This document shows, one piece after another, positions 1 to 9,827 of a stretch of DNA of 64,000 nt. The notes below the pieces were generated by a model. That model was not told the origin of the DNA, did not search any database, and was given only the letters and a program-made list of their open reading frames with translations. Numbering within the stretch: the first letter of the stretch is position 1; every line of letters begins with the position of its first letter. The stretch is from Roseivirga spongicola (lineage in GTDB: Bacteria; Bacteroidota; Bacteroidia; Cytophagales; Cyclobacteriaceae), in NCBI RefSeq assembly GCF_001592965.1, contig NZ_LRPC01000001.1, forward strand, positions 496,001-560,000, written 5' to 3'. The position numbers and the translations under genes are program-made.

Positions 1-159
1 ATACTCCAATACATCGGCTATAAAGCCTTCTGAGGTATTGAAGCTCAAAATGCTCGACTGAGGAATAAACTCCCTTATCTTGATCGCCTGATCAAAAGGG
101 AGCCTAGATATTTGCACATATCCAGTGCCTAAATCTATGTGTGGACTTACTTTCGACAT
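1..159 (-). CDS. Hypothetical protein, N-terminal part only
   Basis: An ATG at 157-159 on the minus strand opens a frame that stays open for 53 codons to the window edge, so only the N-terminus is present. It begins MSKVSPHIDLGTGYVQISR and has no signal peptide or membrane segment. I do not recognise the family. It lies downstream of the AsmA-like gene on the same strand, separated by a 137-base spacer with a long hairpin. The frame is continuous and has ordinary codon use, which supports a real gene. No function can be assigned. Confidence 0.55.
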   Translation of the reverse strand, partial: MSKVSPHIDLGTGYVQISRLPFDQAIKIREFIPQSSILSFNTSEGFIADVLEY

Positions 160-234
160 TATTATGCAAGCATAACATATTTTCCGAAAGCAATTGATAA
201 AGAGCTATTTAAGATTTTGTTAATTAGATGAATT

Positions 235-280
235 CCTTTGTTAAGGTTAAATGAACTCTACTTTTAACCTGTAACAAAGG
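235..280 (-). terminator. Long hairpin downstream of the AsmA-like gene
   Basis: CCTTTGTTA at 235-243 pairs with TAACAAAGG at 272-280. GGTTAAA at 245-251 pairs with TTTAACC at 263-269. Together they give a stem of about 17 pairs with one bulged G and an 11-base loop. It starts 17 bases past the AsmA stop codon. There is no long T run after the stem, so it may be an RNA-processing or stability structure rather than a strong intrinsic terminator. Confidence 0.5.
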
Positions 281-296
281 GCAGGCTCAAGTCGTC

Positions 297-3200
297 TTAT
301 GGCCTGCCACCATCATCTTCATCTTCTTTCTTGGCCTGCTTCTTTTTCTTCTTTAGAAGCCCTTCTAATACCCCTTTTGCCTTTTCTTTTACTTCTTCCA
401 ATTTTTTATCTACAGAGTCTTTCTCTACCCCTAATTTGCCAGCAGCAACAGCAGCAATACTATCTTTTCTAGACTGAAGAAGACTATCTATTTTCGCCTT
501 GGCGGTATCTGTTTTAGCCTGAATAACCTGTCTGGCCGAATCTTTTGCAACATCTACTTTCTCCTGAACTTCTTGCTTTACCTCTTCCTTTTTCTCCTCT
601 ACTTTGGCCTCTACACTTGCCTGAACAGTTTGCTTAATTCCACTACCATCGGCAGAAGCAATGCTCTTCAAAGAGAATTTAGGATCAGAGAAAACTCCAC
701 CCATACCAATATTCAAGATGAGGTTATCTCCAGTAAGTTTATTGCTAGTCCCTGTTAAAGACGAAACCAGACTATTCAGTTGAGCTCCCACTTGGCCAGC
801 AGGCACATTCATAGCCAAAGTATAATCTATAGAACCGTCTATTCCAGTACTCCCAGCAATAGTAGTTTTGTAGTCTCCCAAGTTCAGGTCGAATGGCTTA
901 ACAAAGAGTCTCCCATCTTTTATTTCAGCAGTCATCTTTACTTTATCTAGGGTGGCTGCCCCCACATCGCTCAATTTTGTAACACTGGCTAAACCAGAGA
1001 GTAGATTAGACTGACCCAAGCTAGCCTGTAGAATTTGTATAAGCCCTCCACCAGTAAGACTACTATAGTCAGGCATCATGTCAGAACCCAATGCCCCCTT
1101 AATATTAAAGTCAGTGGAGAAAAGCCCTGTCATGTTTTGAGTGACTGGAGCCATTTTTTGTACCATATCTATAGATTGGAATGAAGCAGGGATTGAGATT
1201 TCTTGGGCTCCGAACTTGAAATCGAAGGTTGGTTTTTCAGGCTTACTATCATATTCACCAGTAGCCGATACTTTTCCATTTAGTGCATCAAAACCAGCAT
1301 TATTTAGTGCAACAGCTCCATTTTTAACCTCTATGCGCCCAGCCATATTATTTAGCGTAAGGCTGTTATACTTCACTTGATTCACTCTTGTGGTTAAGTT
1401 GAACACTACATTCTCCGGTATTCGCACTACCTCTAGAGGCTCTCCAGATTCGGTAGTTTCCTCAAGCTCATCGGAATCTGTCATCCACTCATTCACATTC
1501 AGTTGATCTGCCTCCACACTTAAGGCTCCTGTTAAAACCTCATCGTTAAGAGCAAAACCTAAGTAGTTTTCTATCTTACCGTTCATTTTGTAAGGTGTAG
1601 AACCGGCCTTTCCTGAATAGTTCGCTAGGGTAATTGCATTATTATCAAACCTAGCTTCGGCATTTGATATAGTAATTTCTTGCTCAACAGCATCTCCCTT
1701 ATAGCTAAAGTCCGTCAAAACCAAATCTCCAGATGTTGGAAGTCTACTGTAGCGCTTGGCCTCTAAATCCTTCATATTACCACTGCTTTGCAGGTTGGTA
1801 TTCACCTTGCCTTTGAGCTGCATTCCTTCCATAGGATACATAGCCATCAGCTTCTCTAAGTCTAAAGAACCACTTGACTTTACGTTCCAAGAAAAATTAT
1901 CGGGGTTTACCAGCTTAATTTGAGCTACAAACTCTTGACCATCGAGGTTAAGAGAAAGGTTATCTATATTAATTTCAGTGTCTGCCATTTGGCCAGACTT
2001 ATTGATTACTCCTGAAGCAAGTGTTAGATTTTCGATAGCAGACGGAACATCAGGTGTTTTTATATAGCCGTTTTCTAAACTCAACCCAATATCCATTTTT
2101 GGCACAATATTTCTAACGCTGTCATAAACACCGATAGCATCAGCCTTTATGTTAATCAAGCCTCTCATTGCATAACCATCCATAGGGTAATAATTACCGA
2201 CCTCTGAAAGATTAAGCTGGCCATTTATAGCCGCAGACATTCTATAATCCCTAAGATTCTCAATAAGCAACTTGGCATCTAAAGGGTTAGAACCCATTTC
2301 AAGGTGCAGGTTTTGAAGGTCTATGCGCGTGTCTTCAATTACTCCTGTTTTGTTATCTATTGCCACATTGAGTTGAACATTCTTAATAGCATCTGGCAAG
2401 TCCGGATACTTGAAGTTTCCATCCTTAATATTGAGACCGAAGTTGAAGGCAGGCATGTTATCGTCATTATAGATGCCATTTAGCGCTCCTGCAAAACTCA
2501 AGTTTCCAGTGGCCTGCAACTCATCGAATGACGCTAAATACGCTGGTGGAACTAACGATAGCAATTGCTTGAACTCGGCACCTGGAGAAGAGAAAGAAAG
2601 ATCCATGCCGTAACCATCTTCTAGCATAGTAAAAGAACCATCTGCAGACAGCGGAAAGTCATTGACCTTAATAACATTGTCTTTAAAGGTGTACTTAGAG
2701 TTGGTGAGGTCCATGGAAAGCACCACATCTAAATCGATAGATTTATTATGGAGGTAGTCTACTTCTTGGTAAGTAACTTCAACATCATCAATTCTTCCAG
2801 TAGTTTTAAGGTCGAAAATGTCATTAGCAAAATCACCCTCTCCCTTTACATTCATACCACCGAGCTGCATAAAATAACCCAGCCCTTGGTCGAAGTAAAC
2901 GAACTCGCTATTCGTTATTGAAATAGACTCTAGCCCAAGGCTTACCGAGGCCGATTCTTCATCCTCCACCTGCTCTTCAATAGCTTCAGAAGCCTTGGCA
3001 ATATCGTAGTTAGCGGTACCATCTTGCAGCACAATGATGGTGATATCTGCCCCATCAGCCGAAACCGATTTCAGGCTAATTTCATCCCCAAAAAGCACCT
3101 CCTTCATGTTAACAGTAGCCGATAGCTCTCCTACTTTGAATAACGTATCTTGTTCAAATACCCCTGTACCAATTATCCCCATATTATCTAAGGAGAGCGT

Positions 3201-3386
3201 GAAGTTTGGGAAGTTCCTAATTAAAGACAGGTTAAAGTCGTCAAAATAGAGTGAAGCCTCAGTATTCTTGGCAAACTCGCTCATAATTAGCTCCTTTATT
3301 TTTCCCTTGAAAAATACTGGTATCAGCAGAATGGCTATAAAAATGACAAATAAGAAGCCAACAAAAATTTTGAGAACCTTTTTCAT
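297..3386 (-). CDS. AsmA-like family protein
   Basis: This is a 1029-residue envelope protein of the AsmA/TamB-like superfamily, which is thought to bridge membranes or help lipid transport (family knowledge). Residues 5-27 form one N-terminal membrane anchor. A long periplasmic part follows, rich in repeats of the type 'L.L..G.i' and ending with an AsmA-like C-terminal domain at about residues 650-880. The last 125 residues are charged, rich in Lys, Glu and Val, probably coiled coil, and end in a Lys run followed by acidic residues. The start is an ATG preceding a clear anchor. It stands alone, with the PepSY protein upstream on the same strand 126 bases away. The exact role in this organism is unknown. 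Confidence 0.88.
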   Translation of the reverse strand: MKKVLKIFVGFLFVIFIAILLIPVFFKGKIKELIMSEFAKNTEASLYFDDFNLSLIRNFPNFTLSLDNMGIIGTGVFEQDTLFKVGELSATVNMKEVLFGDEISLKSVSADGADITIIVLQDGTANYDIAKASEAIEEQVEDEESASVSLGLESISITNSEFVYFDQGLGYFMQLGGMNVKGEGDFANDIFDLKTTGRIDDVEVTYQEVDYLHNKSIDLDVVLSMDLTNSKYTFKDNVIKVNDFPLSADGSFTMLEDGYGMDLSFSSPGAEFKQLLSLVPPAYLASFDELQATGNLSFAGALNGIYNDDNMPAFNFGLNIKDGNFKYPDLPDAIKNVQLNVAIDNKTGVIEDTRIDLQNLHLEMGSNPLDAKLLIENLRDYRMSAAINGQLNLSEVGNYYPMDGYAMRGLINIKADAIGVYDSVRNIVPKMDIGLSLENGYIKTPDVPSAIENLTLASGVINKSGQMADTEINIDNLSLNLDGQEFVAQIKLVNPDNFSWNVKSSGSLDLEKLMAMYPMEGMQLKGKVNTNLQSSGNMKDLEAKRYSRLPTSGDLVLTDFSYKGDAVEQEITISNAEARFDNNAITLANYSGKAGSTPYKMNGKIENYLGFALNDEVLTGALSVEADQLNVNEWMTDSDELEETTESGEPLEVVRIPENVVFNLTTRVNQVKYNSLTLNNMAGRIEVKNGAVALNNAGFDALNGKVSATGEYDSKPEKPTFDFKFGAQEISIPASFQSIDMVQKMAPVTQNMTGLFSTDFNIKGALGSDMMPDYSSLTGGGLIQILQASLGQSNLLSGLASVTKLSDVGAATLDKVKMTAEIKDGRLFVKPFDLNLGDYKTTIAGSTGIDGSIDYTLAMNVPAGQVGAQLNSLVSSLTGTSNKLTGDNLILNIGMGGVFSDPKFSLKSIASADGSGIKQTVQASVEAKVEEKKEEVKQEVQEKVDVAKDSARQVIQAKTDTAKAKIDSLLQSRKDSIAAVAAGKLGVEKDSVDKKLEEVKEKAKGVLEGLLKKKKKQAKKEDEDDGGRP

Positions 3387-3512
3387 AATTCAGTTTAATT
3401 CTATTCAAATTTAAAGAATAAAGGACTCGGCAACCATAAAGCTTACATTCTTCAAGATTAAATAATTTATGAAGAGGCGGGCTCCAAGAAAAAAGGCAGG
3501 TAGAGTGAAGAG

Positions 3513-4049
3513 CTACCCCTTGGATTTTAAGCTTCTGATTCGCTTTGGCCCGTACCAAAGCCACAGTCCTGTTACAGTGAGGAAAACAAGGCCCAAGCCC
3601 AATATGTTCATGGAAACGAGCTTGAAGGCATCAGAAATGATTGACCCATCATGTATTGTTTCAATCCAATCAGAATGTCTTTTGGCTACTGAAAGTATCT
3701 CAAGGCTGGTAGCATCTACCTGAACCTCCCAGCTTCCAGTATCAAAAATAACTTTAGCAATCCCTTTGGTAGGCCTGTACTCTATTCTATCGAAATTATC
3801 TGCCGTCAGACCTAATGAATCAACGGCTAAAAGTGAGGCTCGAGCCAACTCTTCTACTGGCTTGTAAGAAGTGAGCGCTTTATCTACCCCTGATTGAGTA
3901 GGAGGTTGAAGTAGATCTACGTTCTTCTTCCAGCCTAGCAAAACACCGGTTAGGGCACTGAGTAACAAGAAAATGGCCAGCACTATACCCATCCACTTGT
4001 GAAACTTTCTAAAACTTCTAACCGAATTTACTATGCCCTTGGTACTCAT
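3513..4049 (-). CDS. PepSY-associated TM domain protein
   Basis: This is a small membrane protein of about 178 residues. It has the RKFHKWMG motif, then a first membrane helix, a periplasmic PepSY-like segment with DNFDRIEYRP and W.V.VDA..L, a conserved HDG after a Trp, and a second helix ending in WLWYGPKR. Such proteins in Bacteroidota are often linked to iron or copper reductase functions (family knowledge). I chose the ATG at 4049; an in-frame TTG at 4064 would add five residues. No partner gene is adjacent, so its substrate cannot be inferred. Confidence 0.8.
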   Translation of the reverse strand: MSTKGIVNSVRSFRKFHKWMGIVLAIFLLLSALTGVLLGWKKNVDLLQPPTQSGVDKALTSYKPVEELARASLLAVDSLGLTADNFDRIEYRPTKGIAKVIFDTGSWEVQVDATSLEILSVAKRHSDWIETIHDGSIISDAFKLVSMNILGLGLVFLTVTGLWLWYGPKRIRSLKSKG

Positions 4050-4176
4050 ATCAAATGGGCGCAATAACTGTAAAAAGGGGAATTAACGCAAGGGTAATTT
4101 TATGTTACCATAATATTACGTAAACATTTACAATAACGTAACACACAGCTAATTTGTAACGTATTATTGTCTATTC

Positions 4177-4206
4177 TTGGTTAATATTAATTTAATGTTA
4201 ACTTTG
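4177..4206 (+). promoter_or_regulatory. Bacteroidota-type promoter
   Basis: TTG at 4177-4179 and TAACTTTG at 4199-4206 are separated by 19 bases. This exactly fits the TTG-N19-TAnnTTTG promoter of Bacteroidota. It is correctly oriented for the gene starting at 4258 and leaves a leader of roughly 45 bases. The surrounding spacer is strongly AT-rich. Confidence 0.65.
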
Positions 4207-4257
4207 TATTAACCGAAATTTACAACACCATGTTATTTCACATGTATTGGGAGCGAA

Positions 4258-5121
4258 ATGAAGAGATGGATTATTATATGGATACTTGCGTTTACACTGA
4301 CTAGCACAAAAGGTCAGGAACTAAAAAGTACATCCATACCATCTAATCAAACCTCTGCAATACAAAATCTAAAACCTTATTTAGCACTTCATAATTTAGA
4401 GCAAGACACCTTCTTTACTGAAAAGTTTGAAAGGCTAATTCATAAGCTAGAACGACTTAAGAGCAGAAAGAAATCTGATTACGCTTTTCTTAAAGCGGTT
4501 TTCTACAAAACTCATACTAGCCTACTGCATGAGTATGACAGGCTGGCCACTATGGATCAAACTCTGGCCAGTGGCAAGTTTGGCTGTTTAACTGGAACAG
4601 CCCTGTATGCTATTCTGCTAGATTACTTCGGATATGAATACCGCATTATTGAACTGCCAAACCATGTCTTTCTCCATTTATCTGTAAATGATGACTCTTT
4701 TGTTTTTGAGTCTACCCTTCCTTTTGGTGGATTTATGAAAACTACTGCCGAAATGGAAAAACTTCTAGAACAACCATGGGTTAATTATCGTAGAATAAGT
4801 GAGTTGAGCACAGTTGGAGATTGGTTCCAAGATTTCAAGATTGTGCCAGGCAACTACAAAACCATAGACCTGAATCAACTTGCTGGGCTTCAATATTTCA
4901 ACGAAGCAGCAAAATTCTACTTAAACAAAGATTATAAAACAGCGATGGATTTAGCACTAGAAGCCTACGCGCTATATCCTTCGGAAAGAAATGAAAAAAT
5001 TATGCAACTGATTATTAATAAAATATTGAGATACGACCTGATAAAACAGGAATTGAAAAGCGAATACTTAGACAAGTATGTAACCTCTGTTAAGGGGAAA
5101 AAGCTATCGCAAACCAAATAA
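4258..5121 (+). CDS. Secreted protein with a transglutaminase/SirB1-like core
   Basis: This 287-residue protein has a signal peptide (MKRWIIIWILAFTLTSTKGQ). The centre resembles a transglutaminase-like or SirB1-type cysteine fold. Cys110 lies in GCLTGTALYAILL, followed by YRIIELPNHVFLH with His136 and an acidic residue at Glu151, in the usual Cys-His-acid order. The C-terminal third looks helical with a TPR-like segment (DYKTAMDLALEAYALYP). The predicted function is inference: it may be a peptidase or only a binding scaffold. It is monocistronic, with its own promoter upstream and a bidirectional terminator downstream. Confidence 0.65.
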   Translation: MKRWIIIWILAFTLTSTKGQELKSTSIPSNQTSAIQNLKPYLALHNLEQDTFFTEKFERLIHKLERLKSRKKSDYAFLKAVFYKTHTSLLHEYDRLATMDQTLASGKFGCLTGTALYAILLDYFGYEYRIIELPNHVFLHLSVNDDSFVFESTLPFGGFMKTTAEMEKLLEQPWVNYRRISELSTVGDWFQDFKIVPGNYKTIDLNQLAGLQYFNEAAKFYLNKDYKTAMDLALEAYALYPSERNEKIMQLIINKILRYDLIKQELKSEYLDKYVTSVKGKKLSQTK

Positions 5122-5144
5122 AGCTAGACTTCTAGTCTAGCTTT
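5120..5144. terminator. Bidirectional terminator between convergent genes
   Basis: AAAGCTAGACT at 5120-5130 and AGTCTAGCTTT at 5134-5144 form a perfect 11-bp stem with a 3-base loop. AT-rich sequence follows on both sides. It overlaps the stop codons of the upstream plus-strand gene and the convergent OmpA-family gene, so it can serve both. Confidence 0.75.
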
Positions 5145-7357
5145 AAAATTTTAAACTCTACCCTTCTATTTAAAGCGCGCCCCATTCTAGTTCTATTTGA
5201 AGCAATAGGAATTGTTTCTCCATACCAAACAAAGCGCAACCTCTCTTCATCGATTCCCAAGGTAGCCAGCCCCTTTCTAACAGCTTCTACCCTTCTGAAA
5301 GATAAATCTACATTGTAGGCATCTGTTCCATAGCTATCGGTATGCCCTCCCAACTCTACAATGGAGTTAGGGTAGTCATTCATGAACTTCGCTAGGTTAC
5401 GCATTTCAATCCATGATTGCTCCTTGAGTAAATCTTTATCGAAATCGAAGAACACATTTCTGATAATAAACGATGTACCTGCTGCGGCTTTCACAATTTG
5501 TGGAGTGGCATAAACAGTTGGTGTAGCTGCATTAGAAATGATTGTATTTTGGCTAAGTTCTGGTAAACCCAGCTCTCTTCTTTGCGCGTTTAATACTGCA
5601 AAGGTATCTCGCTCAATTTCTGGTAAGGCCAAAGTAATTGCCACCGCCTTCGCAACGTCTTGGGGTACTTCAATAGGCTCACCCAAAGCTACTCTAGCAC
5701 TGTCCAAATCTAGTCTGTCAAGCGAAACCGCATAAACATTCAGATCAGAAACATCTAACAAGTCTATGGTTGAACCCACTGGCACATAGCCTGGTATTTC
5801 TGCTCTGTAACTATAAATTTCATCTGCTGGCAGTTCAATACAATAATTTCCTCCTGCATCTGTTCTCACTCGTCCTACCTCAACACCATCTCTAAGCCTA
5901 GAAAAAACCACTTCTGCATCTAACGGCTCTTGAGTTTCAGGATCTACTATTCTGCCACATAAAGACACCAAGCGTATTTGACGAGAAACCAACGGAAGAG
6001 TGAATGAATGAATGTCTAAATCATTCCCTTCAACCTCTCTACAGAAGTAACCGAAGCCTCCATTCTTTGGAATGAACAAGAACATATCGTCTACCTCAGA
6101 ATTGACCACTGGACCAAGATTTTCGGGCTCTGTCCAACTTTGCCAAGAATTATCCAGCCTACGAGTCATAAAAAGATCTTTCTTTCCATACCCACTGTGG
6201 CCATTTGAGGTAAAAATCAGGGTTTTCTTATCTGGCATCAAGAACGGTCCTTCCTCTTCACCAGCTGTGTTAATTACTGGCCCCATGTGCACTGGCTCTG
6301 TCCATACGCCATCTTTCTGCTGAAAACTCACATAGAGATCTCTTTGCCCTTCTGTACCTCTTCCTTCTTCTGAAATTATCAGCACCTCACTATCTGGAGT
6401 AAGCCAGAAGTTAACGTTTTCATGCACGTTTAAGTCATTGTAAATCTTAAGGTTTTGTGGGTAAGTCCAGGTAGTTTTATCTAACCTTCTACTCTTAGAC
6501 AAACCATAATTCATTCCACCCTTCAGGTATTCATTACCTAGAATGATGAGCTCCTCATCTTCTTGAAGAAAAGCACTTATAAAGTTAGGGTCGAGGTTAT
6601 TCAAAGGCTCTCCTATATTGTAAGCTAAGCCCCAGTCATTAGTTTTTTTATCAAAGTCAGAATACCAGATATCTTCCAGATCATCTAGACCACCAACATT
6701 GCCTTCGTGCCCCCTTCTACTGAAATAAAGTGTTTGTTCATCTTTGGTAAGCAAAGGTTTTATCTCACGCTTATCACTATTTACCAGATCGTTCAACCTA
6801 TACACCTGAAGCTTTGTGTTAATATTCGGCATCAGATTAATTCTAGCCTCGATGGGTGTTTTTGAGTTTGAAACGCCAATACAATCTATATCGCTAAATC
6901 CATCTACCTTGGCACCATCGAGCACAACTTTTACTGCTGAAACATTGTAAGAAGTCTTCTCTAAAAATATGCGAAACATTCTCCAGCGCTCGCGAACAGG
7001 ACCCGCAGGCTGATCGTACACTTTATATTCGTTTCCTTCAGGGTCATAAAGAAACACCTGACTAATAGCCCCTGGATTGTAGGTTTCTCCAATGGCAATC
7101 TGCTCTATGGGCATGGGCAATTCAAATCCCACTTTTATATACTCAGTAGTATTAGGCTTAAAAGGCCTCCAAGCATTTGGATTGCTCCCTCCAGCAGGTA
7201 AAATATTTGGCTTAAGTAGTGCTTGTCTGGAAGAATTTTCCAGCTCCGTGAATTCAGAAGAGACTTCTTCTACCTGTGTTGCCCACTGCACTGTTGTTTG
7301 AGCACTTAATGAAAAATAAGTGCATACTATGAATAGTATACTTAGTAAGTGTTTCAT
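5132..7357 (-). CDS. OmpA family protein with PD40 repeats
   Basis: This is a 741-residue outer-membrane-associated protein. It has a signal peptide (MKHLLSILFIVCTYFSLSAQ) and an N-terminal discoidin-like region. PD40/WD40-like propeller repeats follow (for example LTKDEQTLYFSRRG and MPDKKTLIFTSNGHSG), then a carboxypeptidase-regulatory-like Ig domain (GRIVDPETQEPLDAEV). The C-terminal OmpA domain binds peptidoglycan through the GGHTDSYGTDAYNVDLSFRR motif. I use the ATG at 7357 because the longer frame starts at a TTG before the signal peptide. Architectures of this kind occur in gliding and type IX secretion accessory proteins, but no such genes lie nearby, so that link is only possible. Confidence 0.9.
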   Translation of the reverse strand: MKHLLSILFIVCTYFSLSAQTTVQWATQVEEVSSEFTELENSSRQALLKPNILPAGGSNPNAWRPFKPNTTEYIKVGFELPMPIEQIAIGETYNPGAISQVFLYDPEGNEYKVYDQPAGPVRERWRMFRIFLEKTSYNVSAVKVVLDGAKVDGFSDIDCIGVSNSKTPIEARINLMPNINTKLQVYRLNDLVNSDKREIKPLLTKDEQTLYFSRRGHEGNVGGLDDLEDIWYSDFDKKTNDWGLAYNIGEPLNNLDPNFISAFLQEDEELIILGNEYLKGGMNYGLSKSRRLDKTTWTYPQNLKIYNDLNVHENVNFWLTPDSEVLIISEEGRGTEGQRDLYVSFQQKDGVWTEPVHMGPVINTAGEEEGPFLMPDKKTLIFTSNGHSGYGKKDLFMTRRLDNSWQSWTEPENLGPVVNSEVDDMFLFIPKNGGFGYFCREVEGNDLDIHSFTLPLVSRQIRLVSLCGRIVDPETQEPLDAEVVFSRLRDGVEVGRVRTDAGGNYCIELPADEIYSYRAEIPGYVPVGSTIDLLDVSDLNVYAVSLDRLDLDSARVALGEPIEVPQDVAKAVAITLALPEIERDTFAVLNAQRRELGLPELSQNTIISNAATPTVYATPQIVKAAAGTSFIIRNVFFDFDKDLLKEQSWIEMRNLAKFMNDYPNSIVELGGHTDSYGTDAYNVDLSFRRVEAVRKGLATLGIDEERLRFVWYGETIPIASNRTRMGRALNRRVEFKILKLD

Positions 7358-7444
7358 GGTGAGATACACGTCTGAACGTGATCTAAAAATAGCCAATTTT
7401 AACGATTAGTAGCGATTATCATTCTTCAAACAGCGTATTAATAG

Positions 7445-9763
7445 CTATTCGTGTGATTTCTCATTAAAAATAAGATAACCAAATGACAACATCAGTCCTA
7501 TTGGAGCACTATTTCCTTGAATGTAATTAATTCTGGCACTTAGCGGACCAACCACCGTATCGTAAATGAGCGCCCCCATACCTTTGAACTGTGGCGTTTG
7601 AAAGCCCATCTCTATTTCAGCCTCTTGTGTTATACCCTCATTAAAGGTTCTGAATGGTAAAAAGCCATAAAGTTCTAGGCGAAAATCAAAGCTTCCTCCC
7701 AAATGCCAAAGGTGCTTCATGCCAGCCCCAACATAGCCAGGAGCTCTGAAATTATCTAAGAAGTATGTTTCCGAATCGAACATTGGCTCAAATGACGGAG
7801 TGTAAATGAGTGTGCTTCGGTAGTTATCCAATGGCGACATGGTAGAGTAAGTTGCCTCGAACAACCAACCAAAAGAATAGCGTTCGGTTACTTTGCTGTA
7901 CTCATCGAAACTCATGGAAAACTCAAACCAGTTTTCATTACTCGAAAGTGTTATAGGGTTATTCGTGTTGTATTCAGCAGAAGTTGTTCCGGCAGTGTAG
8001 TCTATGGAGCTGCCAATGAATTTAACTCCAGTATAGAAACGCGTACCCACTGTTGGGAACTGCTTTTTGTTCAGACTATTTCTTTCAAAAGCGAGCTTAG
8101 ACCTAAAGCCTCTCAGCTTGAATACATCTAGCTTATCATCTGACGAAAGATCGATGGTATTACTAAACTCATCTCTGTTCCTGATCAATCCATTCTCCAA
8201 GGTCAGCACACTTCTACCTTCAGTGCCAATACCTATTATTCCACCCACTCTCCTATCTATTCTATCGAGAATCAGTGGATCACTCTGCTCATCAAAAATG
8301 TCTTCGGTACTTAAGTAGTCCCAGTGATTATACTGGTAGTCAGGTTGAATAAAAAACCTTGTTTTTGGGTTAATATTGAATCGAGTTGAAAGGTTGACAG
8401 CTTCATAAAACCTGCCTGTAGAAAGCATTACTTTGTAGGTATTGAGCTTTCGCTTGAAAGAGTTAAGTTCAGCACCGAGTTGTAAAGTAGATACTTCTCT
8501 TGTAGATATATTACCTCCAAACTGCACAGTAAGAGCGTTTTGAGCTGTAGACTTCAAGTAAAGTTCTAAAACATACGCCTGTTCCTCTTCATTATATGTA
8601 AAATTAGGATAGACATTCTTAAAGTATGGCTCCGATACAAGCTGAAAGTAAGCCCTACTAATTTGAGTTACAGTTTTACGTCCATCTTTAAAATTGATGA
8701 GCTTTCTAACGAATTTTTCCTGATCGCTAGAGAACCCGAATAGATGGAGATCATAAAAAGAGTACGGACTGAATTTTTGATGAAAATCTCTTCTGGTCAG
8801 CTCAACCTGAGCCTTGTTTCTTCTACCCTGAATCTTTTCTCTAAGCTCAGGTATCTTTCTCAGCGCAGCAGTATAGCCAGAATCTATCAGCGCCTCAACC
8901 TGGTCGAAGTCTACGGCACTAAAGTTAGACTGTATGTCTGGCTCTACGTATACATCGCCTTCACCCAAAACATTCGGGTTTGTTTTATCCAAAAACATAA
9001 AGAGCAAAGCATCATTGATAATTTGGTCGTCAGTATCGAAAGGGTATGTCTCACTAAGCTTGGTAGCCACATTGGAGCCTATGACTACATCGGGACTAAA
9101 ATCCCGTTTCATAATGTCTACTGGAAAGTTGTCATATATCCCCCCATCAAAGAGATATTGATCGTTGTTTTTAATAGGTCTGTAAAAAAATGGCACCGCC
9201 ATAGATGACCTTACCGCTTTCATTATCGAACCCGAGTCTAATGCCAATGTTTGCTGGGTGAACACGTCAGCAGCAATAGCCTTATAAGGCACCATCATTT
9301 TTGTGAAATCAAAATTAGAAGCCTGTGCAGCTTGAGTAAGGTATTCGTTTAAGACGAAATTAATGATCAGGTCATTAGCTAAGGGAGAGTTTAGCTGAGC
9401 ACCAGTTCTTGGATCTATGATAAGGTCTAGTGACAACCAAGAGGCATTATCTTCTCTTTTGGTGTAATTGTATTGGTAGCGTTCTGTAGAGGTGCCGTCA
9501 ATCCAGTGTTGAAAAGAGGGCTCTTCTACAATCATCTGTAGTTCTTCTGGGCTATAACCTGCCGCATAGAATGCTCCAACAACCGCCCCCATAGATGTGC
9601 CAACCACGTAGTCTATGGGAATATCATTCTCTTCAAGCGCTTTGATAACGCCAATATGTGCCAGGCCTTTGGCTCCACCACCACTCAAAACAAGACCTAC
9701 CTTTTGCTGACCTAAGGACATTAAAGGCATAAACAATAGAGATAGCAGCAGCACCCTTTTCAT
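7445..9763 (-). CDS. Patatin-like phospholipase with outer-membrane barrel
   Basis: This 772-residue protein has a signal peptide ending near SLGQQ and an N-terminal patatin domain. It shows the oxyanion loop GGGAKGLAHIG, nucleophile Ser57 in GTSMG, and catalytic Asp206 in DGG. A POTRA-like linker at about 310-400 precedes a C-terminal BamA/TamA-type barrel rich in alternating aromatic residues. This is the layout of PlpD-like type Vd autotransporters, which place a lipase outside the cell (family knowledge). I start at the ATG at 9763 because the upstream TTG extension lacks signal-peptide character. A terminator for the preceding gene lies just upstream, so it probably has its own promoter. 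Confidence 0.9.
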   Translation of the reverse strand: MKRVLLLSLLFMPLMSLGQQKVGLVLSGGGAKGLAHIGVIKALEENDIPIDYVVGTSMGAVVGAFYAAGYSPEELQMIVEEPSFQHWIDGTSTERYQYNYTKREDNASWLSLDLIIDPRTGAQLNSPLANDLIINFVLNEYLTQAAQASNFDFTKMMVPYKAIAADVFTQQTLALDSGSIMKAVRSSMAVPFFYRPIKNNDQYLFDGGIYDNFPVDIMKRDFSPDVVIGSNVATKLSETYPFDTDDQIINDALLFMFLDKTNPNVLGEGDVYVEPDIQSNFSAVDFDQVEALIDSGYTAALRKIPELREKIQGRRNKAQVELTRRDFHQKFSPYSFYDLHLFGFSSDQEKFVRKLINFKDGRKTVTQISRAYFQLVSEPYFKNVYPNFTYNEEEQAYVLELYLKSTAQNALTVQFGGNISTREVSTLQLGAELNSFKRKLNTYKVMLSTGRFYEAVNLSTRFNINPKTRFFIQPDYQYNHWDYLSTEDIFDEQSDPLILDRIDRRVGGIIGIGTEGRSVLTLENGLIRNRDEFSNTIDLSSDDKLDVFKLRGFRSKLAFERNSLNKKQFPTVGTRFYTGVKFIGSSIDYTAGTTSAEYNTNNPITLSSNENWFEFSMSFDEYSKVTERYSFGWLFEATYSTMSPLDNYRSTLIYTPSFEPMFDSETYFLDNFRAPGYVGAGMKHLWHLGGSFDFRLELYGFLPFRTFNEGITQEAEIEMGFQTPQFKGMGALIYDTVVGPLSARINYIQGNSAPIGLMLSFGYLIFNEKSHE

Positions 9764-9779
9764 AGCACCAAGATAAACG

Positions 9780-9805
9780 AAAAAAGCAGGGCAAAACCCT
9801 GCTTC
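9780..9805 (-). terminator. Intrinsic terminator after the M23 peptidase gene
   Basis: Read on the minus strand, AAGCAGGG pairs with CCCTGCTT (9785-9792 with 9798-9805) around a 5-base loop. A run of T follows (A run at 9781-9786 on the plus strand). It sits between the M23 stop codon and the patatin start. Confidence 0.8.
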
Positions 9806-9827
9806 TGTATAAGAAATCTTTAACAAA

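Noticed and set aside
573-758. Plus-strand frame of 61 residues inside the AsmA-like gene
   Set aside because: It is the reverse-complement shadow of the Lys/Glu-rich coiled-coil region, with no family signal.
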